DNA of 14,207 nt from Methanoregula sp. (GTDB lineage: Archaea; Halobacteriota; Methanomicrobia; Methanomicrobiales; Methanospirillaceae): assembly GCA_026394635.1 (NCBI GenBank), contig JAPKXV010000171.1, forward strand, positions 1 through 14,207, read 5' to 3'. This document shows positions 5,842 to 12,604 of this stretch, piece by piece (position 1 is the stretch's first letter; each line of letters opens with the position of its first letter). The notes below the pieces were generated by a model. It made no database searches. It worked only from the letters and a program-made list of their open reading frames with translations, and had not been told where the DNA came from. The position numbers were made by a program, and so were the translations under genes.

Positions 5842-6732
5842 CTATTTCCCAATTTTTACGAGCATCTCCTCAAGCGAGGGGTACCGGGACTCGATCTTCT
5901 CCACCTTGCCGCCCGCGTCATGGATCAGCCCGGTGCACTCGTTGAGCTCCCCCATGCTCTCCGCTTCGCAGATGAAGAACCCCTCCTCCTGCCGGTAGGT
6001 CTTTGAATGCCCGAGCAGTTTTCCGGGGTTATCGATAGAGAAGAAGATCGTGTACGTGAGCGAGCCGAACTGTTCGCGGAGCTCAGACATGCTGCCGAAC
6101 GCGACCATCTTCCCCCGCCTGAGGATCATCACCTTGTCGCAGATCGCCTCAACCTGGTACAGGTTGTGGGCAGAGAGGATGACCGTCTTTTTCTCGCGCC
6201 TGAGCGTGCGCAGGTAATCGGCAATGAACCGCGAGGTCATCGGGTCAAGCCCGCTCGTCGCCTCGTCATAGACCAGCAGCTCCGGGTTATGGATAAGCGA
6301 CCGGGCGATCGCTGTCTTGCGCTTCATCCCTTTGGAAAACTCCCCGATCTTCTTGCCATTGGGTTCGAGCGAGAGCACCGAAAGCAGCTGCCGGCTGCGT
6401 TCACGGATCACCTGCGGCGACAACCCGTAGATCTCCCCGAAGAACATAAGGTAGTTCTCGGCGGTCATCGTCTCGTAAAGCCGGGATTCCTCGGGAAGGT
6501 ACCCGAGCATCCCTTTGAGCGAGACCGGGTCTTGTACCACATCGATCCCATTGACAAAGAGCGAGCCGGAAGTCGGTGCGATCAACCCCGACATGATCTT
6601 CAAAAGAGTGGTCTTTCCTGCCCCGTTGTGCCCGATGATCCCGAAGATCTCGCCGTCCGAAAACTCGAAGCTGATATCGTCGAGTGCCAGGAATCCGTCG
6701 AACTTTTTGACAAGGTTTGTTGCAGTGATCAT
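5842..6732 (-). CDS. ABC-2 (NatA/CcmA-type) exporter ATPase
   Basis: 296 residues from ATG 6732. It supplies ATP hydrolysis for an ABC-2 exporter. Walker A is GHNGAGKTT (34-42), the Q-loop position is in GYLPEE (77-82), and the signature is FSKGMKRK (132-139), the variant GMK form usual in NatA/CcmA/DrrA proteins. Walker B is LLVYDEATSGLD (152-163), with Ala in place of the usual Pro after DE; the H-loop is His189. A C-terminal ~75-residue accessory domain ends in YPSLEEMLVKIGK. Longer starts (up to 6888) add a Cys/Trp-rich stretch unlike the family. A TATA-like element (6771-6782) would give an ~18-base leader. No permease lies on its strand; the two ABC-2 permeases at 8275-11156 are the likely partners, reached across a divergent promoter region. 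Confidence 0.9.
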   Translation of the reverse strand: MITATNLVKKFDGFLALDDISFEFSDGEIFGIIGHNGAGKTTLLKIMSGLIAPTSGSLFVNGIDVVQDPVSLKGMLGYLPEESRLYETMTAENYLMFFGEIYGLSPQVIRERSRQLLSVLSLEPNGKKIGEFSKGMKRKTAIARSLIHNPELLVYDEATSGLDPMTSRFIADYLRTLRREKKTVILSAHNLYQVEAICDKVMILRRGKMVAFGSMSELREQFGSLTYTIFFSIDNPGKLLGHSKTYRQEEGFFICEAESMGELNECTGLIHDAGGKVEKIESRYPSLEEMLVKIGK

Positions 6733-6770
6733 GGTTTTGATGTATTCACGCAATGTTGCGCTGTGATGGT

Positions 6771-6782
6771 CAAATATTTTTG
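6771..6782 (-). promoter_or_regulatory. TATA-like element of the exporter ATPase gene
   Basis: CAAAAATATTTG on the minus strand, centred about 44 bases before the ATG at 6732; initiation ~26 bases downstream leaves a short leader. Confidence 0.45.
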
Positions 6783-6862
6783 TATCATGCACAATCGTCC
6801 CGTTCGCACAAAGAGGAATTGCACAATGACTGGTCCGGATACCGGCAGGCCACCTCAATCCC

Positions 6863-6871
6863 GATATACAC
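6863..6871 (+). promoter_or_regulatory. TATA-like element of the JAMM peptidase gene
   Basis: GATATACAC lies about 60 bases before the ATG at 6926, suggesting initiation near 6890 and a ~35-base leader. It sits in the divergent region shared with the ATPase gene. Confidence 0.35.
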
Positions 6872-6925
6872 CACATCAGAAAGAACAATGCAGGGAACCG
6901 TTCAACATTCAGTCAGGAATTCCGC

Positions 6926-7780
6926 ATGACCCGATCCCTGCCGCTCGCCTTCGTGCTGCTCTTTGTGCTCGTTTCTGCCAGGTGCATCTCCTCCACCGAA
7001 CAATCAGCCGCTCCAATTCACACCGCCCCGGCGCCCCCGTCTCCGGTTGCCACCATAATTCCCGCGACGCCCCCTCCACCACTGACACAGGTAGCGACCG
7101 TTGCGGTTACGTCCACAGTCACCTTGTCGACAGTCACGACACCACAGCCGACAACTCTGGCACTGCTGACGGACTCCGCACTCAGGGCCCTTATCCAAGA
7201 TGCAAAGAACAAGCTTGACCAGCTAAAAGACAGTGACAAGGCGGATACGATCGTGATATCATTACACACTCCTGACAACTGCGAGATGAAAAAATCCCGG
7301 GAACTCGGGTACCTGATCGACGCTAATACCGGTGAAACGTTCTTTGTGAAGGGCGATTACTGGAGCATCGATTCCGATCTCTTTGTCCGGAACATGAAAG
7401 CCGGGCACTCGTATGTCATCCTCCACACCCACCCCAAGATGTGGACAACCTGCAGGGGCGAGGGGATCATGAGCCTCAATACTTTCTCGCTTGCCGACCT
7501 CGCGGTGGCATCCAACCTGACGGAACGGGGATACCATATACAAAAAGTGATTGCAGTCAGCGACTTTGATTACGAGATCTACCCGAAGATCGGGGATGAC
7601 TGGAGGACAAAGGAAGAAGTGTACAAAGGGGTTGACCACATCGAGCGGTTCATGGAAGTTAAATTCTCCACCTACGACCCGTACCTGGACCGAACCTTTT
7701 ATGACGTAGACAACCTGATGCCCCTGCTCGCAAAGGAACTCAATTACACCTATACCGCAAACCATGTGGTTTTAGCGTAG
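6926..7780 (+). CDS. Secreted JAMM (MPN+/JAB-like) metallopeptidase
   Basis: 284 residues. The N-terminus is a signal peptide (MTRSLPLAFVLLFVLVSARC); Cys20 could be a lipid-anchor site, although Arg at -1 is unusual for a lipobox. A Thr/Pro/Ala-rich linker follows (about 28-80), typical of archaeal surface proteins. The globular domain carries the JAMM zinc signature: a Glu in RELGYL (Glu126), HTHP (His167, His169) and SLAD (Ser188, Asp191), matching E...HxHP...SxxD. JAMM proteins cleave isopeptide or peptide bonds using Zn. Here the signal peptide puts activity outside the cell, so the usual ubiquitin-type role is unlikely; processing of a surface or exported polypeptide is an inference. The SxxD lies ~20 residues after HTHP, longer than usual. 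A weak AGGAA precedes the ATG, and a T6 tract follows the stop. Confidence 0.8.
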   Translation: MTRSLPLAFVLLFVLVSARCISSTEQSAAPIHTAPAPPSPVATIIPATPPPPLTQVATVAVTSTVTLSTVTTPQPTTLALLTDSALRALIQDAKNKLDQLKDSDKADTIVISLHTPDNCEMKKSRELGYLIDANTGETFFVKGDYWSIDSDLFVRNMKAGHSYVILHTHPKMWTTCRGEGIMSLNTFSLADLAVASNLTERGYHIQKVIAVSDFDYEIYPKIGDDWRTKEEVYKGVDHIERFMEVKFSTYDPYLDRTFYDVDNLMPLLAKELNYTYTANHVVLA

Positions 7781-7793
7781 TGGGATCGTCCGG

Positions 7794-7801
7794 TCTTTTT
7801 T
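7794..7801 (+). terminator. T-tract after the JAMM gene
   Basis: A C followed by six T and then A lies about 15 bases after the TAG stop at 7778-7780. It overlaps the upstream edge of the next gene's promoter. Confidence 0.4.
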
Positions 7802-7823
7802 ATTAATAATACAGTGTTGACTG
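7801..7823 (+). promoter_or_regulatory. Leaderless promoter plus 19-bp element, copy B
   Basis: The AT-rich TATTAATAAT (7801-7810) is centred about 26 bases before the ATG at 7832, the spacing of an archaeal TATA box for a leaderless mRNA. AATAATACAGTGTTGACTG (7805-7823) is identical to the minus strand of 262-280. The CAGTGTTGACTG half lies between TATA and start, where a repressor would block transcription. Confidence 0.55.
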
Positions 7824-7831
7824 CTGAAAAA

Positions 7832-8008
7832 ATGCAGGTGCATGCTAATGTCACGTTCCAGCCACTCCAGAAACCCGCCATCGCCACAGATATCGGGATG
7901 TTCGCGTGGCTGCTGGGGATCGTTGAGCAGAACCCGGCGTTGATCATTGTCGCAGTTGCCATCCTCGCAGTGGCGGCATATTTCGGCTGGTGGAAACGGA
8001 AATACTGA
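7832..8008 (+). CDS. 58-residue single-span membrane peptide
   Basis: ATG 7832 to TGA 8006-8008. The N-terminal ~30 residues are mildly polar (MQVHANVTFQPLQKPAIATD). One strong transmembrane span follows (about 35-52, NPALIIVAVAILAVAAYF), and the chain ends in WWKRKY, a basic anchor. The likely topology is N-outside/C-inside by the positive-inside rule. It has no signal peptidase site and no recognised family. It sits between a secreted metallopeptidase and an exporter permease fused to an intramembrane-protease domain, so it may be a substrate, pheromone-like peptide or small subunit of that system; this is inference. A TTG at 7814 would add six residues, but the TATA box fits a leaderless ATG. 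Confidence 0.65.
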   Translation: MQVHANVTFQPLQKPAIATDIGMFAWLLGIVEQNPALIIVAVAILAVAAYFGWWKRKY

Positions 8009-8274
8009 TTCCGGCTCTGGTGAAATGAACAGAAATACGTTTTCGTAACGCTCTTGGGTACAGCAGTCATGCCGTTCGCATGCCTGATGGGAGATGCAAT
8101 TCCTGAGGGAAAAGTTTCGACTTGACTGCCGTTACCAAAGGACTGGCTGGCAGAAGAAGCTATAATCGGTTCGACATACATTACCTGCGCCCCTGCCATT
8201 AGCTGCCAGTATGGATGGGTTTTAAAATAAACCACGTGAGTATTGTATATCGTACCGGTACTCCGGGGCAGTCC
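8009..8274. other. Intergenic region before the permease operon
   Basis: No plus-strand gene is supported. The minus strand is open through the whole gap (a frame over 7750-8235), but its translation is Ser/Thr/Gln-rich, lacks a ribosome binding site, and its C-terminal half is simply antisense to the 58-residue peptide gene. TATA-like sequences occur at 8221-8231 (TTTTAAAATAA) and 8238-8250. Confidence 0.4.
8238..8250 (+). promoter_or_regulatory. TATA-like element of the permease-PrsW gene
   Basis: GTATTGTATATCG, centred about 29 bases before ATG 8275. It supports a leaderless start there rather than at ATG 8215, which lies upstream of this element. Confidence 0.45.
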
Positions 8275-10080
8275 ATGGGAGCATTAACCGACATCACCAC
8301 CATAGCGCGATGGGAAGTGAAACGTACACTGACCCAGATGAGCAGGGACACGCTCCCATTCGCCATCGTCCTTTTCATCCTCCTCGTCCTCGTCACCGGG
8401 TTTGCTGCCCAGAGCGGCATGCACCTGCAGGACGGAATGTACGTTGTGGGGGTGGACGACCCCGCTCTCGCAGCGCTCCTTGCATCCGACAACCGGTTCT
8501 CGGTATACCAAGTGGACAGCGCAACACTGGAGAACAACCGTCAGGAGTTTGACCTGATCGTCATCAACGGACAGGTCTTCGCAGGCACGACCGACCGGGG
8601 CAAATCAGCGCTCAAAACGGTGGAACGCGATTATGCGAAGTACACAAACCGAGTGTACAACCGGCAGGACGACCTCTACGCCGCGTACCCGCTCTGGATC
8701 GATGTCGAGAACGTAAGGTCAGAACTGAATTTTTTAGCTACCCAGGGCGGGCAGTACATCTCGGCCCGTCCGGATTCCGTTGCACCCGTTCCCGAAGGGG
8801 AGATACGAAACGTCCCGGTGCCGTCGCCCACCCTTGCGATCAGCAAAGAAGAGCTCCGCATAGAACTCACGAAATCCGAGACGGCAAACTCCCAGATCTC
8901 CCGCTACACCGAGATGCTCTCTTCCGATACCGCAATGGGCAGGTTCAAGACACCCTCCCAGCTCTCGCCCCCGCTCCCCTTTGACTCCATCATCCTGATC
9001 TTCGTCTTCATCTTCCCGCTCTACTTCACCTCGCAGTTCTTCATGATGAGCATCATGAACGAGCGGATCGAGCGCAAAGGCGAGGTGCTCCTTTCCACTC
9101 CGGTAAAAGCGAGCTCGATCATCATCGGCAAGGCGCTCCCGTACCTGCTGGGCATGCTTGCGATCTCTGCCGCGCTCACGGTTTATCTCAAAGCGTCCCT
9201 GCTGATCATGCTCCCCCTTGTCCCGGTCATCTTCTTCTTTTTAGCCAACGCGCTGCTCATCGGCATGGTCTCGCGCAGTTTCAAGGAACTTTCGTTCATC
9301 TCGATCTTCTTTTCCACGGTCGCAACCTCGTACCTTTTCTTTCCTTCCATCTTTGCCAACGTCCACGTCATCAGCCTCATCTCCCCGTTAACCCTCATCA
9401 TCCTCACCCTGCAGGGAACCGCGTACACCCTCACCGACTACCTCTTCTCCACCTCGCTCTTCTGGCTCACCTCCGCGGTGCTCTTGTACGTCGCGGTGAG
9501 AAACTTCAACGAAGAGCGGCTCTTTTCCGAGAAAGGCCTGCTGGTCCGGGTCCGCGAGTTTGTTGCCACAAGCCTCTCCCGGAAGCACCCGTTCGTCTCA
9601 CTCTTCCTCCTGAACGGGTTTGCGATCCCGTTTGTCTTCATGGTGCAGCTGATGTGTCTCGTGCTCTTCTTCAACCTGCCCATGCCGTACTCGCTTGTCC
9701 TGCTCATCATCTTTGCCGCAGGGATTGAAGAGCTCACAAAATCGATCGGGATTTACACGCTCTATGCACAGGACCCGTCGTTCCTGTCCTGGAAGAACCT
9801 CATCTTCGCCTGTGCTGCAACCGCGGTCGGGTTCCTTGCCGGTGAAAAACTGCTGCTCCTCATCACGCTCTCCCAGATCACCGAGTCGGTTTTCGGGAGC
9901 ATCCTGTTCCTGTCGCTCGGGGTGCTCTGGCTTCCTTTGCTGTTGCACTTTGCAGGGACGTTTGTCGTCGCCTGTTCCCTGAAATTCGGCGGCAGGAAAT
10001 GGTTTGTCCCCGGGCTTTTTGCAGCGACGGTGATCCACTGCCTGTATAACCTCTACTTCATCATGGGGTGGCTCACGTGA
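8275..10080 (+). CDS. ABC-2 exporter permease fused to a PrsW-like intramembrane protease domain
   Basis: 601 residues from ATG 8275. Part 1 (1-410) is a NatB-like ABC-2 permease: a cytoplasmic N-helix with ARWEVKRTL (11-19), TM1 (28-45), a ~190-residue external domain, then five or so spans (237-405) containing the ABC-2 segment NERIERKGEVLLSTPVKAS (262-280), which contacts the ATPase. Part 2 (about 440-601) is a multi-span domain with PrsW-type (CPBP-related) motifs: EELTK (485-489, EExxK), GFLAGEK (519-525), His558 in LHFAG, and HCLYN (588-592, HxxxN). These residues form the active site of glutamic intramembrane proteases. Such fusions of an ABC-2 permease to a CPBP protease are known in bacteria; the PrsW-type version here is my reading. 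ATG 8215 would add 20 polar residues; the TATA box at 8238 favours 8275. The stop overlaps the next gene's start by 4 bases. Confidence 0.85.
   Translation: MGALTDITTIARWEVKRTLTQMSRDTLPFAIVLFILLVLVTGFAAQSGMHLQDGMYVVGVDDPALAALLASDNRFSVYQVDSATLENNRQEFDLIVINGQVFAGTTDRGKSALKTVERDYAKYTNRVYNRQDDLYAAYPLWIDVENVRSELNFLATQGGQYISARPDSVAPVPEGEIRNVPVPSPTLAISKEELRIELTKSETANSQISRYTEMLSSDTAMGRFKTPSQLSPPLPFDSIILIFVFIFPLYFTSQFFMMSIMNERIERKGEVLLSTPVKASSIIIGKALPYLLGMLAISAALTVYLKASLLIMLPLVPVIFFFLANALLIGMVSRSFKELSFISIFFSTVATSYLFFPSIFANVHVISLISPLTLIILTLQGTAYTLTDYLFSTSLFWLTSAVLLYVAVRNFNEERLFSEKGLLVRVREFVATSLSRKHPFVSLFLLNGFAIPFVFMVQLMCLVLFFNLPMPYSLVLLIIFAAGIEELTKSIGIYTLYAQDPSFLSWKNLIFACAATAVGFLAGEKLLLLITLSQITESVFGSILFLSLGVLWLPLLLHFAGTFVVACSLKFGGRKWFVPGLFAATVIHCLYNLYFIMGWLT
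10065..10071 (+). promoter_or_regulatory. Ribosome binding site deciding a GTG start
   Basis: GGGGTGG lies 5 bases before GTG 10077. This places initiation at the GTGA overlap with the preceding stop rather than at GTG 10068, which would start inside the site. Confidence 0.6.
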
Positions 10081-11156
10081 AGGCACGCCACCTTTCCCTT
10101 ATCATGCGAAAAGAGTTCCGGGGGCTTTTTAACGAGCGGACGATCCTGCTTGCAGTCCTCCTCCAGCTCTTCATCGCGATGTTCTCATCGTTCCTCATGG
10201 TCGGGCTCACCTCGATGTACGACCCGTCGTCCCTCTCCAAGTACTCCCGGTTCCGGTACAGTGTCGGGTACTGCGGTAACGATTCGGGACTGCGGGACTA
10301 CCTTGACAAGAGCCCTGACTTCAAGGTCTATGGCATGGAACTCTCCCCGGCGGTTGCAGCCCTCAAAGAGCGCAAGCTTGCCGCGGTTATTTACGTCCCG
10401 GATACCGCACCGGACGCGGACGATCCGGTCAAGATCACGCTCTATTCCCTGCAGAACGATCTGCAGAGCGCTATCGTGAACGTCAAACTCAAGGATATTT
10501 TCTTAAAATATGAAAAAGACCTTCGCGGGGTGCGGGTCGCCCGGCTGAACGAACAGCCAATCCCCCTCCAGATCCCGGCTGCACGGGGCGGCGGCGACTT
10601 TTACGAGTTCGTGTACGGCCTCCTGATCCCGCTCCTCCTCTTTATGCCGGCGATCATCGCGTCTGCCCTTGTCATCGACCTGATCACTGAGGAGTACCAG
10701 CACGAGACGCTCGAGACGCTTATCTCGACCCCCGTCACCTTCGCCGAGGTGGTCTGGGGCAAGGTGCTCGCCTGCGAGCTGCTCATACCCCTGCAGGCAG
10801 GGGCATGGCTGCTGTTGCTCATGATTAACGGGATTGCGATCGACAACGTGCCGCTCATCCTCGTCCAGGTCACGCTCACGTCGTTCCTTCCTATCCTCCT
10901 GGGGGCGCTCACCGCACTTCACTACCGGGAACGCACCTCGGCGCAGTTCATCTTTTCCACCGCGCTCGTGGTCGTGATCCTCTTTGTGCTTGCCCTGCCG
11001 GCAAACCCGTTAAACATCCTGACCCGTCTTGCCGTTGGCACCGCTGGCATCGAACAGTGGATCGTGCTTGCCGGGGTCATTGCGATCGGGGCTGTGTTAT
11101 CGGTCGCGACCCGGAAATACGCGGAAAAGATCGGGCGGGAGCACCATACCGGGTGA
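10077..11156 (+). CDS. ABC-2 exporter permease (NatB-like)
   Basis: 359 residues from GTG 10077; translationally coupled to the previous gene by a GTGA overlap with a strong GGGGTGG upstream. The N-terminal helix (LSLIMRKEFRGLFNERT) is typical of ABC-2 permeases. TM1 spans about 18-40; an external domain of ~135 residues follows (about 45-180), then five spans (about 185-345). The motif ITEEYQHETLETLISTPVTF (about 203-222) is the ABC-2 ATPase-contact segment and parallels NERIERKGEVLLSTPVKAS in the partner, so the two permeases are paralogous and probably form a heterodimer. The ATPase at 5842-6732 is the only fitting energiser in the window. It has no protease domain. The gene ends before a convergent lipoprotein gene with T-tracts between them. 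Confidence 0.88.
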   Translation: MKARHLSLIMRKEFRGLFNERTILLAVLLQLFIAMFSSFLMVGLTSMYDPSSLSKYSRFRYSVGYCGNDSGLRDYLDKSPDFKVYGMELSPAVAALKERKLAAVIYVPDTAPDADDPVKITLYSLQNDLQSAIVNVKLKDIFLKYEKDLRGVRVARLNEQPIPLQIPAARGGGDFYEFVYGLLIPLLLFMPAIIASALVIDLITEEYQHETLETLISTPVTFAEVVWGKVLACELLIPLQAGAWLLLLMINGIAIDNVPLILVQVTLTSFLPILLGALTALHYRERTSAQFIFSTALVVVILFVLALPANPLNILTRLAVGTAGIEQWIVLAGVIAIGAVLSVATRKYAEKIGREHHTG

Positions 11157-11208
11157 AATGCCGGAGAATACTATCCCGTGCTGACTGTACCATGAAAATA
11201 ATTGCTGA

Positions 11209-11238
11209 TTAAAAAACCCGTGATTGTAAAAAGACCGG
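11209..11238. terminator. T-tracts and small hairpin between convergent genes
   Basis: On the minus strand two T-runs (from AAAAAA at about 11211-11216 and AAAAA at 11228-11232) follow the lipoprotein stop. ACCCG and CGGGT flank one of them and can pair. This likely ends transcription of the minus-strand gene. Confidence 0.35.
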
Positions 11239-11275
11239 GTATAATCTTGACTGAAAATATACAAGATAAATTCCC

Positions 11276-11749
11276 CTAATACATTCCGCCGATGATCAGC
11301 GATTCGTCCTTCACCTTGTACATTGTGCCTGCGGACGTGACATAGACCTCGCACCGGTCGCTGCCCCGCGTGCCGCGGATGACGATCTCGTCTCCCTGCT
11401 GCGGCTTCTTGCCGTCACGCATGTACTGCTCTTCAACGGTCCCGTCAGAACGGGTGACCCGCATCATGATCTTCTGGACGAACAACAATCCCCTTCCCCC
11501 ATTGTAGTGCAGGGTAATATCGGAATAGGTCCGGTCCTTGTTCAGCTGGAGGTCGACAACCTGCTCGGGCGGCAGGGTGCGGAGCGGCTCCGGTGTCGCG
11601 GTCGTGATGATTGGGAGCGGGGTGGGGGTGGCGATCCCGGTGGTGGGGGCGGGTGTTGCGGGAGAATCCTGCGGGGTATTCGCGCACCCGCTGCATGCCA
11701 CCAGCAGCACGAGCGCAACCGCCGTGAGGATCATGACAGGGAGTTTCAT
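11276..11749 (-). CDS. Surface lipoprotein with Thr/Pro linker
   Basis: 157 residues. The signal peptide is MKLPVMILTAVALVLLVACS, with a lipobox cysteine at Cys19 (LVAC) or Cys22. A Thr/Pro/Ala linker (about 25-60) is followed by a ~95-residue predicted beta-rich domain (VVDLQLNKDRTYSDITLHYN, then GGRGLLFVQKIMMRVTRSDG) ending in SLIIGGMY. This architecture is common among methanogen cell-surface lipoproteins of unknown function; no catalytic motif is visible. ATG 11749 is supported by GGGAG about 11 bases upstream and a TATA-like AAAATAAGTTATAG (11771-11784). It is convergent with the permease operon and so is not part of it. Confidence 0.8.
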   Translation of the reverse strand: MKLPVMILTAVALVLLVACSGCANTPQDSPATPAPTTGIATPTPLPIITTATPEPLRTLPPEQVVDLQLNKDRTYSDITLHYNGGRGLLFVQKIMMRVTRSDGTVEEQYMRDGKKPQQGDEIVIRGTRGSDRCEVYVTSAGTMYKVKDESLIIGGMY

Positions 11750-11770
11750 GTACGATGATCTCCCTTTTTG

Positions 11771-11785
11771 CTATAACTTATTTTG
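11771..11785 (-). promoter_or_regulatory. TATA-like element of the lipoprotein gene
   Basis: The minus strand reads AAAATAAGTTATAG about 30 bases before the ATG at 11749. It faces away from the RDD gene promoter. Confidence 0.4.
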
Positions 11786-11890
11786 TGTCCGGAACACACT
11801 GCAGCGCGGTTCTTTCTCTGAACAAAGACCTTTTATTCATGGCAGCGCAGAAAAAACCCCAAAAAACCGCACAAAATCCATACCAGAACA

Positions 11891-11902
11891 GTTAAATTAA
11901 AA
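11891..11902 (+). promoter_or_regulatory. TATA-like element of the zinc-ribbon/RDD gene
   Basis: GTTAAATTAAAA. Initiation ~26 bases downstream (about 11921) gives a ~20-base leader containing GGAGAGAGGT (11931-11940), a ribosome binding site immediately before ATG 11942. Confidence 0.5.
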
Positions 11903-11941
11903 AGGACATCGGTTTTAATGTTACTTAACAGGAGAGAGGTA

Positions 11942-12562
11942 ATGTTCTGTCCGAAATGTGGAAAGGAGACTGATGCTTCCGGAAAATTCTGCCAGTGGTG
12001 CGGGACCGATATCGAGGCCATTGCACCCAAAGCCATGATGAAGACCGAGCCCGTGGAGGACGAGGAGGAAGAGCCCACAACCGGTAACTACGCCGGTCTT
12101 GGGAGGAGGTTCTTCGCGTTTGTCATTGATGCCATCGTGCTCATCATCTTAATGACCGTTGCTGCGACGTTCTTTGGCCTTGTGCAGGGTGTGAAATATT
12201 TCTACTACCTCACCGTCCAGAGGGCGCCGATCTCTGCACTGACCGAAGCGGGCACCAGCGAAGCGGCATTCACTCCGATCATCGCAGCGCTGGGCGTGCT
12301 GCTCATCATCATCCCGTGGCTCTACTTTGCGGGGTTCGAGTGCTCGCGTGGCCAGGCAACACCGGGCAAGACGCTGCTGCGCATCGTCGTTACCGACAAA
12401 GACGGCGCCCGGATCAGCTTCGCCCGCGCCACTCTCCGTCACTTCTTCAAATATATATCTGCCCTGATCATCTTTATCGGCTTTATCATGATCGGGCTGA
12501 CCAAAAAGCGCCAGGGGCTCCACGACAAGATCGCTGGGTGCCTCGTGCTCCTTCCCGAATAA
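11942..12562 (+). CDS. Zinc-ribbon and RDD-domain membrane protein
   Basis: 206 residues. The N-terminal zinc ribbon FCPKCGKETDASGKFCQWCG (Cys3, Cys6, Cys17, Cys20) holds one Zn. An acidic linker follows (about 37-46, VEDEEEEP), then an RDD domain: GRRFFAFVIDAIV (54-66, Arg and Asp at the first span), two more hydrophobic spans, TPGKTLLRI before the last pair, and KRQGLHDKIAG near the end. RDD proteins are small membrane proteins; some are linked to ion or solute exchange, but most are uncharacterised. ATG 11942 is preferred to ATG 11918 because the zinc ribbon starts there in the family and GGAGAGAGGT precedes it. It is transcribed alone and ends at a terminator region shared with the convergent SemiSWEET gene. 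Confidence 0.9.
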   Translation: MFCPKCGKETDASGKFCQWCGTDIEAIAPKAMMKTEPVEDEEEEPTTGNYAGLGRRFFAFVIDAIVLIILMTVAATFFGLVQGVKYFYYLTVQRAPISALTEAGTSEAAFTPIIAALGVLLIIIPWLYFAGFECSRGQATPGKTLLRIVVTDKDGARISFARATLRHFFKYISALIIFIGFIMIGLTKKRQGLHDKIAGCLVLLPE

Positions 12563-12604
12563 CTTTTTTTGGATTTTTCTCGTACTAAAAAAAAGGGAAA
12601 TTTT
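12563..12604. terminator. Bidirectional T-tract terminator
   Basis: On the plus strand, T7 (12564-12570) and T5 runs follow the RDD gene stop. On the minus strand, a run of about eight T (12587-12594) follows the SemiSWEET stop at 12605-12607. It fits two convergent genes. Confidence 0.55.

Noticed and set aside
6007..7218. 403-codon plus-strand open frame
   Set aside because: It is antisense to the ABC exporter ATPase and then runs out of frame into the JAMM gene. Its translation is Arg/His/Pro-rich with no domain, typical of a shadow frame in GC-rich DNA.
7750..8235. 161-codon minus-strand open frame covering the gap before the permease gene
   Set aside because: Its C-terminal half is antisense to the 58-residue peptide and the JAMM gene end. 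The upstream half is Ser/Thr/Gln-rich, starts at a GTG without a ribosome binding site, and resembles no family known to me. It remains possible but unsupported.
9598..10086. 162-codon minus-strand frame rich in Asp/Glu/Gln
   Set aside because: It is antisense to the hydrophobic PrsW-like domain; charged antisense translations are expected opposite membrane-protein genes.
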